Assembly: GCA_937907305.1 (NCBI GenBank)
Contig: CALERQ010000027.1
Coordinates: 1 to 23,492 of the forward strand
DNA length: 23,492 nt
DNA from: an uncultured Clostridia bacterium
GTDB lineage: Bacteria; Bacillota; Clostridia; Oscillospirales; Ruminococcaceae
Reading direction: 5' to 3'
The notes beneath the pieces were generated by a model. It ran no database searches and had not been told where the DNA came from. It saw nothing but the letters and a program-made list of their open reading frames with translations. A program made the translations under genes and the position numbers. Shown here piece after piece: positions 22,883 through 23,492 of this stretch; the stretch's first letter is position 1, and every line of letters starts with the position of its first letter.

Positions 22883-22915
22883 GCAGGGGTGGGGCCTGCC
22901 CCGCCATCGATATGG

Positions 22916-22952
22916 CTTACATTTCCCGCCCCAAATCTTACATTTTTGTAAG
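22916..22952 (-). promoter_or_regulatory. BceR-like operator upstream of the ABC transporter operon
   Basis: TTACA-TTTT-TGTAA (22938-22951, extended to 22937-22952 by C/G) matches the TNACA-N4-TGTAA consensus known for BceR-type response regulators. A direct repeat of CTTACATTT begins 21 bp away (22916-22924 and 22937-22945), about two helix turns, giving a possible second half-site nearer the promoter. Confidence 0.65.
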
Positions 22953-23004
22953 GTTTCCGGCACCCCGCGCTTTCCTCGACCGGCTTCCTGCTGGGGGCAG
23001 GCTT

Positions 23005-23091
23005 CGGCCCGCAGGGCAACCCGCCCTGGAGGGCGGGTTTGGGCGGCTTCGCCGCCCTACGGCCGCCTGCGGCGGCCGGCCCTGCGGGCCG
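23005..23091. repeat. four-way-junction palindromic element, copy 3
   Basis: Outer stem 23005-23017 with 23079-23091 (13 bp). Enclosed hairpins are 23018-23027 with 23030-23039, 23041-23047 with 23051-23057, and 23060-23067 with 23071-23078. Only bases 23040 and 23058-23059 are linkers. Total 87 bases. It lies just past the stop of the histidine kinase and may also end its transcription. The first hairpin (aacccgccct/agggcgggtt) resembles the third of copy 2 read in reverse complement. Confidence 0.8.
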
Positions 23092-23118
23092 CTCTCCCCT
23101 CCCCGGGGCTTGTCCCTT

Positions 23119-23492
23119 TCATTCCACCCGCAGGGGGTACTGCATAAAATCCAGCAGCAGGGTGGTCCCCATGCCAGGGGTGCTCTCGGCCGTCAGCCCT
23201 ACCCCCAGGTTGCGGCAGATGCGGCTGCACAGGTACAGCCCCAGCCCGCTGGCCCGCTTGTCCACCCGGCCGTTCTGCCCGGTATAGCCCTTTTCAAAGA
23301 TGCGCGGCAGGTCCTCCGGCGCGATGCCGATGCCGGTATCCCGGATCGCCAGCACCCGTTCCCCAGCCAGCTCCACCGTGATGCTCCCCGCCCGGGTGTA
23401 TTTCAGGGCATTGGAAAGCAGCTGCTCCAGCACAAAGCACAGCCACTTTTCATCGGTAAGGACGGTAAGCCCCGTCGGGGTATAATCCAACC
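23119..23492 (-). CDS. sensor histidine kinase, C-terminal catalytic domain (runs off right edge)
   Basis: Partial: about 123 C-terminal residues. The ATP-binding (HATPase_c) domain is clear: N-box FVLEQLLSNALKYT, G1-type DTGIGIAPEDLPRIFEKGYTG, G2-type GLGLYLCSRICRNLG, and the TPGMGTTLLLDF end. The DHp and sensor parts lie outside the window. The next genes downstream are the BceAB-like transporter, so this is probably the BceS-type kinase of the same detoxification module, with its response regulator beyond the edge. The stop at 23119 is followed by the copy 3 hairpin element. Confidence 0.9.
   Translation of the reverse strand, partial: LDYTPTGLTVLTDEKWLCFVLEQLLSNALKYTRAGSITVELAGERVLAIRDTGIGIAPEDLPRIFEKGYTGQNGRVDKRASGLGLYLCSRICRNLGVGLTAESTPGMGTTLLLDFMQYPLRVE

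Overview
The window looks like part of a Clostridia chromosome, most likely an Oscillospiraceae-type gut anaerobe. This is inferred from the moderately high GC, strong AGGAGG ribosome binding sites, a cysteine-rich L31, a BceAB-type ABC exporter and many ferredoxin-type proteins. No species can be named from the sequence alone.

Layout. Left edge, core genes on the minus strand: the start of an HflX-like GTPase (1-111) and rpmE (186-389). Bases 534-19909 form one coordinated catabolic island. It holds a GntR/FCD regulator (534-1196, minus); a plus-strand operon of PPC-domain protein, MalY/PatB-like PLP enzyme, RidA and 2-hydroxyacid dehydrogenase (1548-4572); a TAXI-type TRAP transporter (8113-5064, minus); a minus operon of NifU-like protein, GGGtGRT protein, small-molecule kinase and zinc alcohol dehydrogenase (12141-8337); a minus operon encoding a multi-subunit amino-acid/imino-acid dehydrogenase of the HcnABC/OoxAB/Lhp type plus an Asp/Glu-racemase-family protein (16390-12407); and a second TAXI TRAP transporter (16806-19909, plus). 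The right end is a BceAB-like ABC transporter (22809-20000) and the C-terminus of a sensor histidine kinase (23119-right edge).

How the island works together. Every transcription unit of the island except the regulator gene itself starts from a clear sigma-A promoter (TTGAC-type -35, 17-18 bp spacer, TATAAT-type -10). Each promoter has a GTATACANTAT operator at or just downstream of the -10. Five such sites on both strands make a self-contained regulon, most simply explained by the local GntR regulator. The enzymes suggest uptake of an amino-acid- or opine-like compound by two TRAP systems, racemisation and flavin-dependent oxidation to an imine or 2-oxo acid with electrons passed to ferredoxin-type subunits, imine hydrolysis by RidA, and reduction of the 2-oxo acid to a 2-hydroxy acid. 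The substrate is unknown.

Other structure. Three copies of an unusual ~84-87 bp element lie in two intergenic regions (4752-4835, 4879-4962, 23005-23091). Each folds as an outer 11-13 bp stem enclosing three consecutive hairpins with almost no unpaired bases, a perfect four-way junction. The stem sequences differ between copies while pairing is kept.
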